Shown here: in pieces, positions 7,835 through 16,126 of the stretch | How positions within the stretch are numbered: position 1 is the stretch's first letter | Layout: each line of letters begins with the position of its first letter | Source of the DNA: Chloracidobacterium sp. | GTDB lineage: Bacteria; Acidobacteriota; Blastocatellia; Pyrinomonadales; Pyrinomonadaceae | Direction: 5' to 3' | DNA: 38,091 bases | Assembly (NCBI GenBank): GCA_025362075.1 | Contig: JANYIL010000195.1 | Coordinates: 1-38,091, forward strand | Position numbers and translations under genes: made by a program | The notes under the pieces: generated by a model | What the model was told of the DNA's origin: nothing | Databases searched by the model: none | What the model saw: only the letters and a program-made list of their open reading frames with translations

Positions 7835-9496
7835 ATGAGTATTGGGAGACGAGAGTTTTTGGGCCGCACGGCGCTGGCCGGGGCGGCGGCCTTGATCGCT
7901 CCGCGGGCGATGTATTCGCAGGCGGCGGAGTCGCGGGTCGAGATCCTCATCAATGAGCCGATCGGCACCATAAACCGGAATCTCTACAGCCACTTTGTCG
8001 AGCATCTCGGCGGCGTGGTTTACGACGGCATCTGGGTGGGCGAAAAATCGAAGATACCGAACGTGGGCGGCATCCGAAAGGCGCTCATCGACAGCCTGGC
8101 AAAGATCAAGCCGGGCGTGATCCGTTACCCGGGCGGCTGCTTTGCCGACCAATACGACTGGAAAGACGGTATCGGGCCGCGGGATAAACGCCCATCGCGC
8201 GTCAATTTTTGGGCTGATACGAAATATAAGACCTCTAAAGAGTATGAGGCGCTAAATTCCGGCCCTCAGAAATATGAGCCGAACCAGTTCGGAACGGACG
8301 ATTTTATCAACCTGTGCAAACTGACTGGCGCCAGGCCTTATTTAGCGGCCAATCTTCGCAGTCTGCCCGTGCGGTCGTATCTCGAATGGCTCGAATACTG
8401 CAACGCCCCGGTCGGGCTGACAACGCTTTCATCGGCGCGTGCCGTCAACAACAGCAAAGAGCCGTATAACGTCCAGTATTGGGGCATTGGGAACGAATCG
8501 TGGGGCTGCGGCGGTGATTTTCTGCCGGAGGAATATGCAGAGGAGTTTCGTAAATTTACGGCGTGGCTCCCGACCTACGGCGTCAAATTACAGCTCGTCG
8601 GTTCCGGCCCGAATGGTGGCGACCTGAGCTGGACGCGGCGGTTTTTTACAAAATTGACCGAGAAAGGTTCCGGGCAGCTAAACAAACTATACGGCTGGGC
8701 CCTGCACTACTACTGCGGTACAACGGGCAAAGGTATTTCGAACGAATACACCGAAAACGAATGGTACGACCTGCTGATGCGATCCGACCGGATGGAGAAT
8801 TTGATAAAAGATCACTGGACCGTAATGGGCGAGACCGACCGCGACCACCGCATCAAACTAATTGTCGACGAATGGGGAGCCTGGCACAATCAAGACGCAA
8901 ATGTGCCGGCCGCATATCTTTACGATTATGCCGCGACACTGCGTGACGCTCTGATCTCGGGTATTAATCTCGATACATTCCAACGCCACGCCGACAAGGT
9001 CGCGATGGCAAACCCGGCACAGCTTATTAATACTATCCACTCGATATTTCAGGCGCAGGAGGACAAATTTGTCGAGACGGCGAACTATCACGTTTTCGAG
9101 ATGTACATGCCGCACGCCGGTGCGACCGCCGTCAGGACCGAGTTTGTCTCGCCGCAGGTCGGTTTTTCGCGTTTTGATGCACAGAGGAAAGAGATACCGA
9201 CGAATTTCTGGGGCCTAAATGGCTCGGCGTCCATAAATGGAAAAACAGTCACGCTGACCGCCGTAAATCCCGCCGTCAGCGCGGCGCGTGAGACCGAGAT
9301 AAATATCGGCGGAGCAAAGATCGTCTCGGCGACGGCGCGTGTGTTGTCATCGACCGACATCCACGCTCGAAATACATTCGACGCTCCGCACGCTCTTGAA
9401 CCGCGTAACGAGAGTGTCACAGTCAGTGCGGGCGGAAGACTGGTCTATAAATTTGCTCCAGCGTCGGTGACGCGGCTGACACTGACGATCGTCTGA
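7835..9496 (+). CDS. Tat-exported alpha-L-arabinofuranosidase, GH51
   Basis: Retaining alpha-L-arabinofuranosidase, 553 residues. The N-terminus MSIGRREFLGRTALAGAAAL is a twin-arginine signal (R5R6, F8L9), so the enzyme is probably exported folded. The GH51 barrel opens with TINRNLYSHFVEHLGGVVYD and IRYPGGCFADQYDW; Glu221 in GIGNESWGCGG is the acid/base and Glu346 in LIVDEWGAWH the nucleophile. A C-terminal beta-sandwich domain (about 430-553) completes the family layout. AGGAG at 7820-7824 sits 10 nt before the ATG. It is the first gene of the rightward operon with GH105 and RhaM and would release arabinose from RG-I arabinan side chains. Confidence 0.95.
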   Translation: MSIGRREFLGRTALAGAAALIAPRAMYSQAAESRVEILINEPIGTINRNLYSHFVEHLGGVVYDGIWVGEKSKIPNVGGIRKALIDSLAKIKPGVIRYPGGCFADQYDWKDGIGPRDKRPSRVNFWADTKYKTSKEYEALNSGPQKYEPNQFGTDDFINLCKLTGARPYLAANLRSLPVRSYLEWLEYCNAPVGLTTLSSARAVNNSKEPYNVQYWGIGNESWGCGGDFLPEEYAEEFRKFTAWLPTYGVKLQLVGSGPNGGDLSWTRRFFTKLTEKGSGQLNKLYGWALHYYCGTTGKGISNEYTENEWYDLLMRSDRMENLIKDHWTVMGETDRDHRIKLIVDEWGAWHNQDANVPAAYLYDYAATLRDALISGINLDTFQRHADKVAMANPAQLINTIHSIFQAQEDKFVETANYHVFEMYMPHAGATAVRTEFVSPQVGFSRFDAQRKEIPTNFWGLNGSASINGKTVTLTAVNPAVSAARETEINIGGAKIVSATARVLSSTDIHARNTFDAPHALEPRNESVTVSAGGRLVYKFAPASVTRLTLTIV

Positions 9497-9497
9497 G

Positions 9498-9597
9498 TTG
9501 AACCGCGAAAAACGCGAAATAAACTAAAAACTGAAACCCAGCATGAAAAAGCACCTTTTATTATTTTTGGTATGTTTCGCGTGTTTCGCGGTTAACT
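9498..9597. repeat. inverted repeat spanning the GH105 start and signal peptide
   Basis: The left arm AACCGCGAAAAACGCGAAA (9501-9519) and the right arm TTTCGCGTGTTTCGCGGTT (9575-9593) are reverse complements with a single mismatch, spaced by about 55 bp. The right arm is translated as residues 10-18 of the GH105 signal peptide. The unit, AACGCGAAA, is of the same short-period palindromic kind as other repeats in the window. Confidence 0.75.
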
Positions 9598-10901
9598 ACT
9601 CCTCGTTTGCCCAGACCGACGCAACAACGCCGCTGCATCTTCTAAAACCGGATTATCCGATGCCGTATGGCATCCCGAAGCAGGAAGACGTCACCTCCGT
9701 GCTCGACCGCATTCACGGATACCTCAACTTAGTCACGCCGCCCGGATTTATCAACGGAAAAACCGAAGCACCGGTCACGGATCTTACAAAGATCGACGCT
9801 GACACGGTACTTGCACGCGGTGATTTCCGGATCGTTTCTTACGAATGGGGCGTGACCTACGCCGGTATGCTGCTGGCGAGCGAGGCGACTGGCGATCCGC
9901 GTTTTCGCGACTATACTGAAAAGCGATTGTCGTTCATCGCCGACGCTGCGGGCGGATTTAAGAAACCGGTGGCCGGTTATTCGGATTGGGAAGCAAAAAT
10001 GCCGCTTCGAAATCTGCTTTTTCCGCGGGCCCTGGATGACACAGGAGCGATGACAGCCGCGATGATCAAGGCGAAACGGGCGGGCAGCAAGGCCAACATA
10101 CAGCCGATCATCGACAACGGGATCGGCCATATAATGAACAAGCAGTATCGCCTCGCGGACGGAACATTGGCCCGTAACAGGCCGCAGCCGAACACGCTCT
10201 GGCTCGACGACATGTTTATGGGCGTTCCGGCGATCGCCCAGATGGGCAAGATGACGGGCGACACGAAATATTATGACGAGGCCGCCAAACAGGTATTGAG
10301 CTTTGCCAAAAAGATGTTCAACAAGGAAAAGGGCATCTACATGCACGGCTGGGTAGAGGGCATGACCGAGCATCCCGAGTTTCACTGGGCGAGGGCAAAC
10401 GGCTGGGCGTTTATGACGGAGGCCGAAATTCTGGAGGTCCTGCCTGAAAATCACCCTCTCCGCCCGCAGATCCTGGCTTTGTACAGGGCCCATGCAAAGG
10501 GGCTCGCTTCGTACCAATCAGGTTCGGGCTTTTGGCATCAGCTGCTCGACCACGAAGATTCTTATCTCGAAACATCGGCCACGGCGATCTATGCCTTCGC
10601 CTACGCTCGCGGCGTCAATCGCGGCTGGCTCGACGCCAAAGCCTACGCACCGATGACATTGCTCGCATGGAACGCGGTCAGCACCAAGGTCAACGCAAAA
10701 GGCCAGGTCGAAGGCACGTGTGTCGGGACGGGTATGGCCTTTGACCCGGCGTTTTATTACCACCGCCCGACGAGCATGTTTGCGGCCCACGGTTACGGGC
10801 CGACGCTGCTGGCGGGGGCCGAAGTGTTTTCGATGTTGAAAAATTTCAAATTTGAGATCAACGACAGCTCGGTGCAGCTAGTCGAACCCATTAAGAAATG
10901 A
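9543..10901 (+). CDS. exported unsaturated rhamnogalacturonyl hydrolase, GH105 (GH88/105 clan)
   Basis: Removes the unsaturated galacturonic acid left at the non-reducing end by rhamnogalacturonan lyases, as YteR/YesR do. The 452-residue protein has a signal peptide ([19 protein letters not shown], cut near SFAQ) and an (alpha/alpha)6 barrel. Family motifs are LDDTGAM (164-170), [18 protein letters not shown] (218-235), [19 protein letters not shown] (280-291) and [18 protein letters not shown]. Its signal peptide overlaps one arm of an inverted repeat. It starts 46 bp after the GH51 stop and overlaps rhaM by 4 bp (ATGA), so translation with RhaM is coupled. No RG lyase is visible in the window, though its action is implied. 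Confidence 0.93.
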   Translation: MKKHLLLFLVCFACFAVNYSSFAQTDATTPLHLLKPDYPMPYGIPKQEDVTSVLDRIHGYLNLVTPPGFINGKTEAPVTDLTKIDADTVLARGDFRIVSYEWGVTYAGMLLASEATGDPRFRDYTEKRLSFIADAAGGFKKPVAGYSDWEAKMPLRNLLFPRALDDTGAMTAAMIKAKRAGSKANIQPIIDNGIGHIMNKQYRLADGTLARNRPQPNTLWLDDMFMGVPAIAQMGKMTGDTKYYDEAAKQVLSFAKKMFNKEKGIYMHGWVEGMTEHPEFHWARANGWAFMTEAEILEVLPENHPLRPQILALYRAHAKGLASYQSGSGFWHQLLDHEDSYLETSATAIYAFAYARGVNRGWLDAKAYAPMTLLAWNAVSTKVNAKGQVEGTCVGTGMAFDPAFYYHRPTSMFAAHGYGPTLLAGAEVFSMLKNFKFEINDSSVQLVEPIKK

Positions 10902-11212
10902 TCCGGAAAGCATTTTTAATGAGCGTTAACCCTGACGCGCATGAGGAATACGAGCGTCGGCATCGGCCGATATGGGGAGATTTGGAAGCGGTATTGAGAG
11001 AGCACGGCGTTTCAAATTATTCGATCTTTCTCGACGCGGAAACAAGTCAGCTTTTCGGTTATGCCGAGATCAAATCCGAGGAACGTTGGGCAGCGATCGC
11101 CGAGACAGATGAATGCCGGCGTTGGTGGGCGTTTATGAAAGACATCATGCAGTCGAATGCCGACAACATCCCGGTTTCAATAGATCTTCGCCAAGTTTTT
11201 CATCTTGACTAG
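10898..11212 (+). CDS. rhaM: L-rhamnose mutarotase
   Basis: Interconverts alpha- and beta-L-rhamnopyranose so that released rhamnose can enter catabolism. At 104 residues it is full length for the RhaM family. Hallmarks are a dimeric alpha/beta barrel pattern with YERRHRPIW near residue 18, [17 protein letters not shown] and [12 protein letters not shown], including the conserved Trp-Trp pair. It has no signal peptide, so it acts in the cytoplasm. Its start codon overlaps the GH105 stop (ATGA). Its presence ties the locus to rhamnose-containing pectin (RG-I). Confidence 0.93.
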   Translation: MIRKAFLMSVNPDAHEEYERRHRPIWGDLEAVLREHGVSNYSIFLDAETSQLFGYAEIKSEERWAAIAETDECRRWWAFMKDIMQSNADNIPVSIDLRQVFHLD

Positions 11213-11273
11213 GCGGGCGGACACTTGAGAATGGCCACGCACTTTAGCTAAAGCCTGTTTGGGGAAATTTCGA

Positions 11274-11293
11274 CCACCAGCTAACGCTATTGG
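11274..11293. repeat. degenerate palindrome between rhaM and hemW
   Basis: CCACCAGC-taac-GCTATTGG pairs at 6 of 8 positions. The octamer GCTAACGC recurs at 11319-11326 and a perfect palindrome CTTTAGCTAAAG lies at 11242-11253. This looks like decayed intergenic palindromic repeat material; nothing else was found in this 156-bp gap apart from the hemW promoter box. Confidence 0.3.
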
Positions 11294-11368
11294 CAATTGA
11301 TTTTCTAAAACGGACGACGCTAACGCCCGGGTTTTGTTCCGCCTCGGTATGGCCCTAGAATAGAACTA

Positions 11369-12559
11369 ATGGCCGCCGGTATCTATCTCCACATCCCGTT
11401 TTGCAAATCGCGTTGCTCATACTGCGATTTTGCGACCGACGTTTATCGCGATTCGGGTGCGGTCGAGCGCTACGTTGATGCATTGTGCAAAGAGATCACG
11501 GAGTTTTCGCCGCAGATGAGCGCAGATGACGCAGATAGAGTTATTCATTCCGATCCGCATCATCTGCGTTCATCTGCGGCCTTGTCATCGTTTAGTCCTG
11601 ATACCGTTTATTTCGGCGGCGGCACGCCATCGCTGTTGTCACCCGGTCAGATCGAGCGCATTTTGAAAGTCGTGCATGATAAATTCGTTGTAATCGCCGA
11701 CGTCGAGATCACGATGGAGATGAACCCGGCGACCGTCACGCCGGAAACGCTGCAAAGCTATCGATTGCTCGGCGTCAACCGGGCAAGCTTTGGCGTTCAG
11801 ACCTTCGACGACCGGGCTCTCAAGCTCCTTGCTCGCGGACACGACGCAAATGATGCTCGTACGACATTTGCGCTGCTGCGCGCTGCCGGTTTCGATAATG
11901 TCAGCTTTGACCTGATCGCGGGCTTGCCGGGGCAGACGCTCTCGGATTGGGAAAAGAATCTTGATGAGGCTGTCGCTCTCTCACCTGAGCACCTTTCACT
12001 CTATTTGCTTGAAATCCACAGCGGTACACCGCTTGCGGAACAACTCCGCAGCAAACGTCAGCCGACGCCCGACCCTGAACTCGCCGCCGAAATGTACGAG
12101 ATGATGCTCGACCGTCTCGCCGCCGCCGGTTATGACCAATACGAGATCTCAAATTTCTCGAGGCGAGGCTTCGAATCACGTCATAATTCGAAATACTGGA
12201 AGCTCGACCCCGTTTTCGCGTTCGGCGTCTCGGCCCATTCGTTCGACGGTAGACAGCGCTACGCGAACGAGCGCGATACGGCAAAATATGTCGACCTTAT
12301 CGAAAGCGCAGATTCGGCCGAGGTCATGCGAGAAGATATTGATATTGCGTCGGAGTTTGTATTTCTCGGCCTCAGACTGGAAAAGGGCGTCGATCTTGGC
12401 GAATACGCTCGTCGTTTTGGCATTGATCTGATGAAAAAATACGAAGCCGAACTGAGCGAAATGCGTAACGGCGGTTTGGTCGAGACAGTCTGTGGTCACC
12501 TGCGTCTAACGCGGAAGGGCAAGCTTTTCTCGAACGAGGTTTTCGCGATATTTGTTTAA
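11369..12559 (+). CDS. hemW: radical SAM heme chaperone HemW
   Basis: HemW-type radical SAM protein (formerly annotated as oxygen-independent coproporphyrinogen III oxidase), thought to deliver heme to target proteins. The 396 residues begin IYLHIPFCKSRCSYCDF with the cluster cysteines Cys12, Cys16 and Cys19. The single Tyr-Cys and the absence of the HemN-specific N-terminal extension favour HemW over HemN. Further motifs are YFGGGTPSLL (81-90), EITMEMNPATVTPE, FGVQTFDD, FDLIAGLPGQT and YEISNFSR. Residues about 47-75 are an extra segment encoded by a palindromic repeat (11509-11581), making the protein longer than usual. TAGAAT at 11356-11361 ends 7 nt before the ATG and there is no Shine-Dalgarno, so the mRNA may be leaderless. 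The stop is 1 bp from the convergent tryptophan dioxygenase stop. Confidence 0.93.
   Translation: MAAGIYLHIPFCKSRCSYCDFATDVYRDSGAVERYVDALCKEITEFSPQMSADDADRVIHSDPHHLRSSAALSSFSPDTVYFGGGTPSLLSPGQIERILKVVHDKFVVIADVEITMEMNPATVTPETLQSYRLLGVNRASFGVQTFDDRALKLLARGHDANDARTTFALLRAAGFDNVSFDLIAGLPGQTLSDWEKNLDEAVALSPEHLSLYLLEIHSGTPLAEQLRSKRQPTPDPELAAEMYEMMLDRLAAAGYDQYEISNFSRRGFESRHNSKYWKLDPVFAFGVSAHSFDGRQRYANERDTAKYVDLIESADSAEVMREDIDIASEFVFLGLRLEKGVDLGEYARRFGIDLMKKYEAELSEMRNGGLVETVCGHLRLTRKGKLFSNEVFAIFV
11509..11581. repeat. palindromic repeat inserted in frame in hemW
   Basis: The left arm (11509-11536) starts GCCGCAGATGAGCGCAGATG and the right arm (11559-11581) reads ATCATCTGCGTTCATCTGCG and continues GCC. 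CCGCAGATGARCGCAGATGA is shared by both arms in opposite orientation with one mismatch, around a loop of about 22 bp. The element stays in frame and encodes about 25 residues lying between the N-terminal helices and the GGGTPS motif of HemW. Confidence 0.8.
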
Positions 12560-12560
12560 T

Positions 12561-13346
12561 TCAGACTACTTTCAGATGCGTTCTGGCTTCCCAGATCTCG
12601 GGAAAGAATTTCTTGGTCAGCGTCGTCATCAGATAGCCGACGCCATCGGATCCGCCGGTGCCGCGTTTCATTCCCATCATTCGCTCGACCATCAGCACGT
12701 GGTGATATCGCCACAACGAGATATTCTCGTCATGCTCGATCAGCAGGTCCTGCATGTTGAATAGATCGGCGTGCTCTTCGGGATGGGTCAAAATTACCAC
12801 TATTGCGGCAACCCTTTCATCGTAATTTTCGACGGCAAATCCCAGTCGGCCAAGCATCGCCCAAAAAGCATCGCCGAGACTTGGATCGGCGTATCTTTTT
12901 TTTAACCGGTCGTATGCAAACTCATCGGTTTTAAAAATTTCAAGTATCTTCTCGTCCTTCTGTCCCGAGACAAATTCGAGTTCGCGAAACTGCATCGATT
13001 GAAAACCGCTGGCCGGATTGAGTTTATCGCGAAATTCGAGAAAGCCGATCTGCGCCATCGTCTCAAGAATATGTATCTGCGAGACCATTATTTTTTCAAT
13101 GCCGGTAACGGCCCGCAAACTGTGATTGACGCGAAAAGCACGTCCCTCATCGAGCCACTTTATCGTTGCGTCGATCTCGTGCAGGATCTGCTTGAACCAC
13201 AGCTCATACGTCTGATGGATCGTGATAAAGAGCAGCTCGTCGTGGCTCGCGGGTTCTGACAGCCGTTCCTGTAGCTCGAGCAGTTCCGGAACTTTCAGAT
13301 ACTTGTTATAAGAAAGCGGTGCATTTTTGCCGTAGTCATTCGACAT
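12561..13346 (-). CDS. kynA: tryptophan 2,3-dioxygenase
   Basis: Heme enzyme that opens the indole ring of L-tryptophan to N-formylkynurenine, the first step of the kynurenine pathway. At 261 residues it is a typical short bacterial form. It begins LSYNKYLKVPELLELQERLS and has HDELLFITIHQTYELWFKQI (substrate pocket His and the QTYELWFKQ signature), MQFRELEF, and HDENISLWRYHHVLMVERMM with the axial heme His in the RYHH stretch, followed by MKRGTGGSDGVGYL. No kynurenine formamidase or kynureninase gene lies nearby. It is convergent with hemW and divergent from the cold-shock gene, with a 334-bp gap between starts. Confidence 0.95.
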   Translation of the reverse strand: MSNDYGKNAPLSYNKYLKVPELLELQERLSEPASHDELLFITIHQTYELWFKQILHEIDATIKWLDEGRAFRVNHSLRAVTGIEKIMVSQIHILETMAQIGFLEFRDKLNPASGFQSMQFRELEFVSGQKDEKILEIFKTDEFAYDRLKKRYADPSLGDAFWAMLGRLGFAVENYDERVAAIVVILTHPEEHADLFNMQDLLIEHDENISLWRYHHVLMVERMMGMKRGTGGSDGVGYLMTTLTKKFFPEIWEARTHLKVV

Positions 13347-13446
13347 AAGAAGGGGTGTATTTATCCAAAAATATTGACTTTATCTTCCGTTATTGGCTGT
13401 TTTATGTCAATTTTGAGTCAAATTGGAGAAATAAGCGAAAAACCTC

Positions 13447-13475
13447 TTGACACGCGATGCAGATTTGGTTAAATT
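13447..13475 (+). promoter_or_regulatory. sigma70-type promoter of the cold-shock gene
   Basis: TTGACA (13447-13452), a 17-bp spacer and TAAATT (13470-13475). Transcription would start near 13482, giving a leader of roughly 200 nt before the cold-shock gene. The -35 hexamer is a perfect match and the -10 matches 4 of 6. Confidence 0.6.
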
Positions 13476-13680
13476 TCGTTTCGTCTATCAACACAAAAAT
13501 AAGGGAAAGCGAAGATCTTGTAGTTTAAGATTTGGTTACTTTTGGTTAACTTGAGTGCGACATAGATTTTGACTGCACCGGAGTGCCGCATGTAGATGTG
13601 GGGGGCTTACGGTGTGGTGTTGTTTTCCACTCAAATGGGTGGAAGAATTTTGAGGATTTAAGCTTTAGGAGGATTTAGAA
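13476..13680 (+). other. long structured 5' leader of the cold-shock gene
   Basis: The 334-bp gap between the dioxygenase and cold-shock starts has no gene that I can support. Downstream of the promoter it holds a G-rich stretch (13585-13620) and a hairpin TTCCAC/GTGGAA (13625-13644), then AGGAGG at 13667-13672. Known cspA mRNAs carry comparable long, structured leaders that act as temperature sensors; such a role here is inferred from size and position only. Confidence 0.45.
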
Positions 13681-13683
13681 GTG

Positions 13684-13893
13684 ATGTCAAAAACTGTCGG
13701 CAAGGTCAAATGGTTTAACAATGCGAAGGGCTACGGATTTATCGAGCAGCCCGGCGAACAGGATATTTTCGTGCATTACAGCGCGATTGATGGAGACGGC
13801 TATAAAACCTTGCTCCAGGGACAAGAGGTCGAATTCGAGGTCACGAACGGCCCCAAAGGCCCGCAGGCGGAAAATGTGATGAAAGTGGCTTAA
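13684..13893 (+). CDS. cold-shock domain protein (CspA family)
   Basis: Single cold-shock-domain (OB-fold) RNA/DNA-binding protein of 69 residues. It has [19 protein letters not shown] (RNP1, KGYGFI) and DIFVHYSAI (RNP2, VHY). Such proteins melt RNA secondary structure and assist translation or transcription antitermination. AGGAGG ends 11 nt before this ATG; an immediately preceding in-frame GTG (13681) is also possible and is nearer the usual spacing. A strong terminator follows at 13915-13946, making it a monocistronic unit. Confidence 0.95.
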   Translation: MSKTVGKVKWFNNAKGYGFIEQPGEQDIFVHYSAIDGDGYKTLLQGQEVEFEVTNGPKGPQAENVMKVA

Positions 13894-13914
13894 TTCCAAA
13901 TCTCACAGAAATAA

Positions 13915-13946
13915 AAAAGAGGCTGTCTGAAAATGCGGCCTCTTTT
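13915..13946 (+). terminator. rho-independent terminator, probably bidirectional
   Basis: AAAAGAGGC (13915-13923) pairs with GCCTCTTTT (13938-13946). The stem is flanked by A-rich and T-rich tracts, so it can end the cold-shock transcript on the plus strand and the small membrane protein transcript on the minus strand. Confidence 0.8.
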
Positions 13947-13969
13947 CAAATTATGTGACGTCATAACAA

Positions 13970-14191
13970 TCAAACGCTTACAAATCTCCCCCGCAAATCG
14001 CGCAGGATACATTTCAAACCAAACACGCACGCCCCGAGTCCTGCTAACATCATTGCGGCGATCACCCAAATTCTCGGAAACGTTAAATAATGCTCAGTGA
14101 CCCCATAATAGATAGTCCAGGAAAGGCTCAAACCGAACGTAAGACCCAGTACCGCGAGAATCAGTAGTGCGATATAAAAAAAGGTTTTCAT
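13970..14191 (-). CDS. small two-helix membrane protein, unknown function
   Basis: 73-residue protein that I do not recognise. It has two clear hydrophobic segments, about residues 4-27 and 42-63, separated by a short polar loop, and a basic tail (RDLRGRF). Convergent with the cold-shock gene and sharing its terminator. Codon usage and length are consistent with a real small membrane protein; no homologue is claimed. Confidence 0.6.
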   Translation of the reverse strand: MKTFFYIALLILAVLGLTFGLSLSWTIYYGVTEHYLTFPRIWVIAAMMLAGLGACVFGLKCILRDLRGRFVSV

Positions 14192-14242
14192 TTGGGTTTG
14201 GATTCCGGGGACAAGATTAGCTGAACGCGAAACGCACTTTAT

Positions 14243-14563
14243 TTATACAAGCTCTTCGCCCTTTGCCTTCATCATTCGCCGCCATAGCTCGCGGTAAGAC
14301 GTAAATCTCGCAACCAACGTGTTGAAGTAATATCGCTGTGAGAACGACAGGTTGCGGTTATCGGCGAGCCGTTTAATATACGAATCCAGCCGTGCCCGTG
14401 CCTCAAGCGGCGCGCGCTTGACCGCACCATTGAAATAAATGTCAAAATCTATCTTGAGCTTGCGAATATCGTCCTCAAGCCGCTTTAGCTTCTGATCGAT
14501 CTCGGCTACCTCGTCGCCTTTTGACTGAAGATCTCTGTATAATTTATTTCCGATTAAAGCCAT
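14243..14563 (-). CDS. conserved coiled-coil hypothetical protein
   Basis: 106 residues, cytoplasmic, function unknown. Residues about 12-45 have a heptad-like pattern (EIDQKLKRLEDDIRKLKIDF) predicting a coiled coil. The C-terminal half is basic and aromatic (SFSQRYYFNTLVARFTSYRE), possibly nucleic-acid or protein binding. TATATT (14569-14574 on the opposite strand) ends 5 nt before the ATG and no Shine-Dalgarno is seen, suggesting a leaderless mRNA. It lies divergent from selA. Confidence 0.65.
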   Translation of the reverse strand: MALIGNKLYRDLQSKGDEVAEIDQKLKRLEDDIRKLKIDFDIYFNGAVKRAPLEARARLDSYIKRLADNRNLSFSQRYYFNTLVARFTSYRELWRRMMKAKGEELV

Positions 14564-14667
14564 GTTGGAATATAGACCAAGGTGGGTGCGGGACGAGCCC
14601 TAGTTAAAATATACCGCTAAAAGCAATGTATTTCCACGTTTTTTTCATTTTCGGTTAAGATATTCAG

Positions 14668-16083
14668 ATGCGATCCGCAAAAGCGACCCCTCAAAACTCC
14701 GCAATGCGCAATTTGCCGTCAGTCGACGAACTCCTCCGTTCCGACGCGGCCCGCGAGATCGCCGCCACGGTGGGCGAGAGGCATTGCGCTGAGATCGCAC
14801 GCGGGGCCATTGATTCTCTTCGGCAGGAGATCGGAAAACTTGAGGGTGAACGTTCGCAAGAGAGCCTGTTTGGGGAGGCTCAGGAGAGGTTGAGCGCTAT
14901 CTGGCAGTCAGAACAACTGACGGGCACCCGCCGCCTAATAAACGCTACGGGCGTCATTATCCACACAAATCTCGGGCGTGCTCCGCTGTCCGAAAACGCG
15001 CGGCGGGCGATCGAAAACGCCGCCGGCTATTGCACGCTGGAATACGATCTCGAAACCGGCAAACGCGGCCGACGAGGGCTCCGGGCTGAGGAGTTGATCG
15101 TCGAACTGACAGGCGCCGAAAGTGCACTGATCGTCAACAACTGCGCGGCGGCGGCGTTCTTTATCCTTACAGTTTTTGCCTCCGGCGGCGAAGTCGTTAT
15201 TTCGCGGGGCGAACTGGTCGAAATCGGCGGCGATTTTCGCGTGCCCGATGTGCTGTCACAATCCGGCGGAACATTGCGTGAGGTCGGTACTACAAACCGG
15301 ACAAAGCTTGCCGATTACGAAAAGGCCATCGGTCAGGACACGCGGATGATCCTCCGCGTTCATCCGTCAAATTACCGCATCGTCGGTTTTACCGCGATGC
15401 CGACGCTGTCGGATCTTACCACTCTCGCACATAAGCATGGCATTTTGCTTTACGAAGATCTGGGGTCGGGTGCCCTGATCAATCTTGGCGAATTTGGCCT
15501 TACGGACGAGCCGGTCGTGAGCGATTCGATAACTGCGGGGGCCGATGTAGTATCGTTTAGCGGCGACAAACTCCTCGGCGGCCCGCAAGCCGGCATCATC
15601 GCCGGACGGCGCGAGATCATCGACCAGCTCCGCTCGCACCCTCTGTACCGGGCCCTGCGTGTCGATAAGATCGCCTACGCGGCCCTGGAGGCTACGCTCG
15701 AGGCCTACCGCCGCGGCACTGCCACGAGTGAGGTACCAGTACTGCAAATGTTGTCGTCGGGTCCACAGAACATCGAAGACCGAGTCGTCCGTTTTAGCCA
15801 TCTGCTGCGCGAAAAACTACGCGACGATAGCGATCTGCAATTTGAGATCATCGACGGAGCCTCCGCGATCGGCGGCGGTGCGGCCCCGGCTGTCGAGTTA
15901 AAAACAAAGCTGATCGCTCTGAAACATCGAAAACTGACAGCCCTGAGGCTCGAACACGCCTTCAGAAATTCTTCGACGCCGGTTATCGCACGCATTTTCG
16001 ATAATCAAGTCTTGATTGACCTGCGAACCGTCTCCGTCGCTGATGAATCGGAGCTCATCGAAATTACTGCAACCCTGGAGTAA
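14668..16083 (+). CDS. selA: L-seryl-tRNA(Sec) selenium transferase
   Basis: PLP enzyme that converts Ser-tRNA(Sec) to Sec-tRNA(Sec) using selenophosphate, 471 residues. Family motifs are INATGVIIHTNLGRAPLS (91-108), ALIVNNCAAA, EVGTTNRT, VHPSNYRIVGF and LYEDLGSGAL; Lys301 in VSFSGDKLLGGPQAG is the PLP lysine. Its presence implies selenocysteine use by this organism, but selB, selC, selD and any selenoprotein are not in the window. TAAGAT at 14656-14661 ends 6 nt before the ATG, with no Shine-Dalgarno, which fits a leaderless start; an alternative Met lies 12 codons in, nearer the usual family N-terminus. A response regulator follows 43 bp later in the same orientation. Confidence 0.95.
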   Translation: MRSAKATPQNSAMRNLPSVDELLRSDAAREIAATVGERHCAEIARGAIDSLRQEIGKLEGERSQESLFGEAQERLSAIWQSEQLTGTRRLINATGVIIHTNLGRAPLSENARRAIENAAGYCTLEYDLETGKRGRRGLRAEELIVELTGAESALIVNNCAAAAFFILTVFASGGEVVISRGELVEIGGDFRVPDVLSQSGGTLREVGTTNRTKLADYEKAIGQDTRMILRVHPSNYRIVGFTAMPTLSDLTTLAHKHGILLYEDLGSGALINLGEFGLTDEPVVSDSITAGADVVSFSGDKLLGGPQAGIIAGRREIIDQLRSHPLYRALRVDKIAYAALEATLEAYRRGTATSEVPVLQMLSSGPQNIEDRVVRFSHLLREKLRDDSDLQFEIIDGASAIGGGAAPAVELKTKLIALKHRKLTALRLEHAFRNSSTPVIARIFDNQVLIDLRTVSVADESELIEITATLE

Positions 16084-16126
16084 AGGGAAATGCGCTGCCG
16101 TAAACAGAAATCGCCTACCATTCACT

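Noticed and set aside
9729-10517. 262-codon frame antisense to the GH105 gene
   Set aside because: No domain, no ribosome binding site, and full overlap with a family-matched gene on the other strand.
14564-14667. selC tRNA(Sec) next to selA
   Set aside because: The gap is only about 100 bp, with no cloverleaf or TTCRA-like T loop that I could find.
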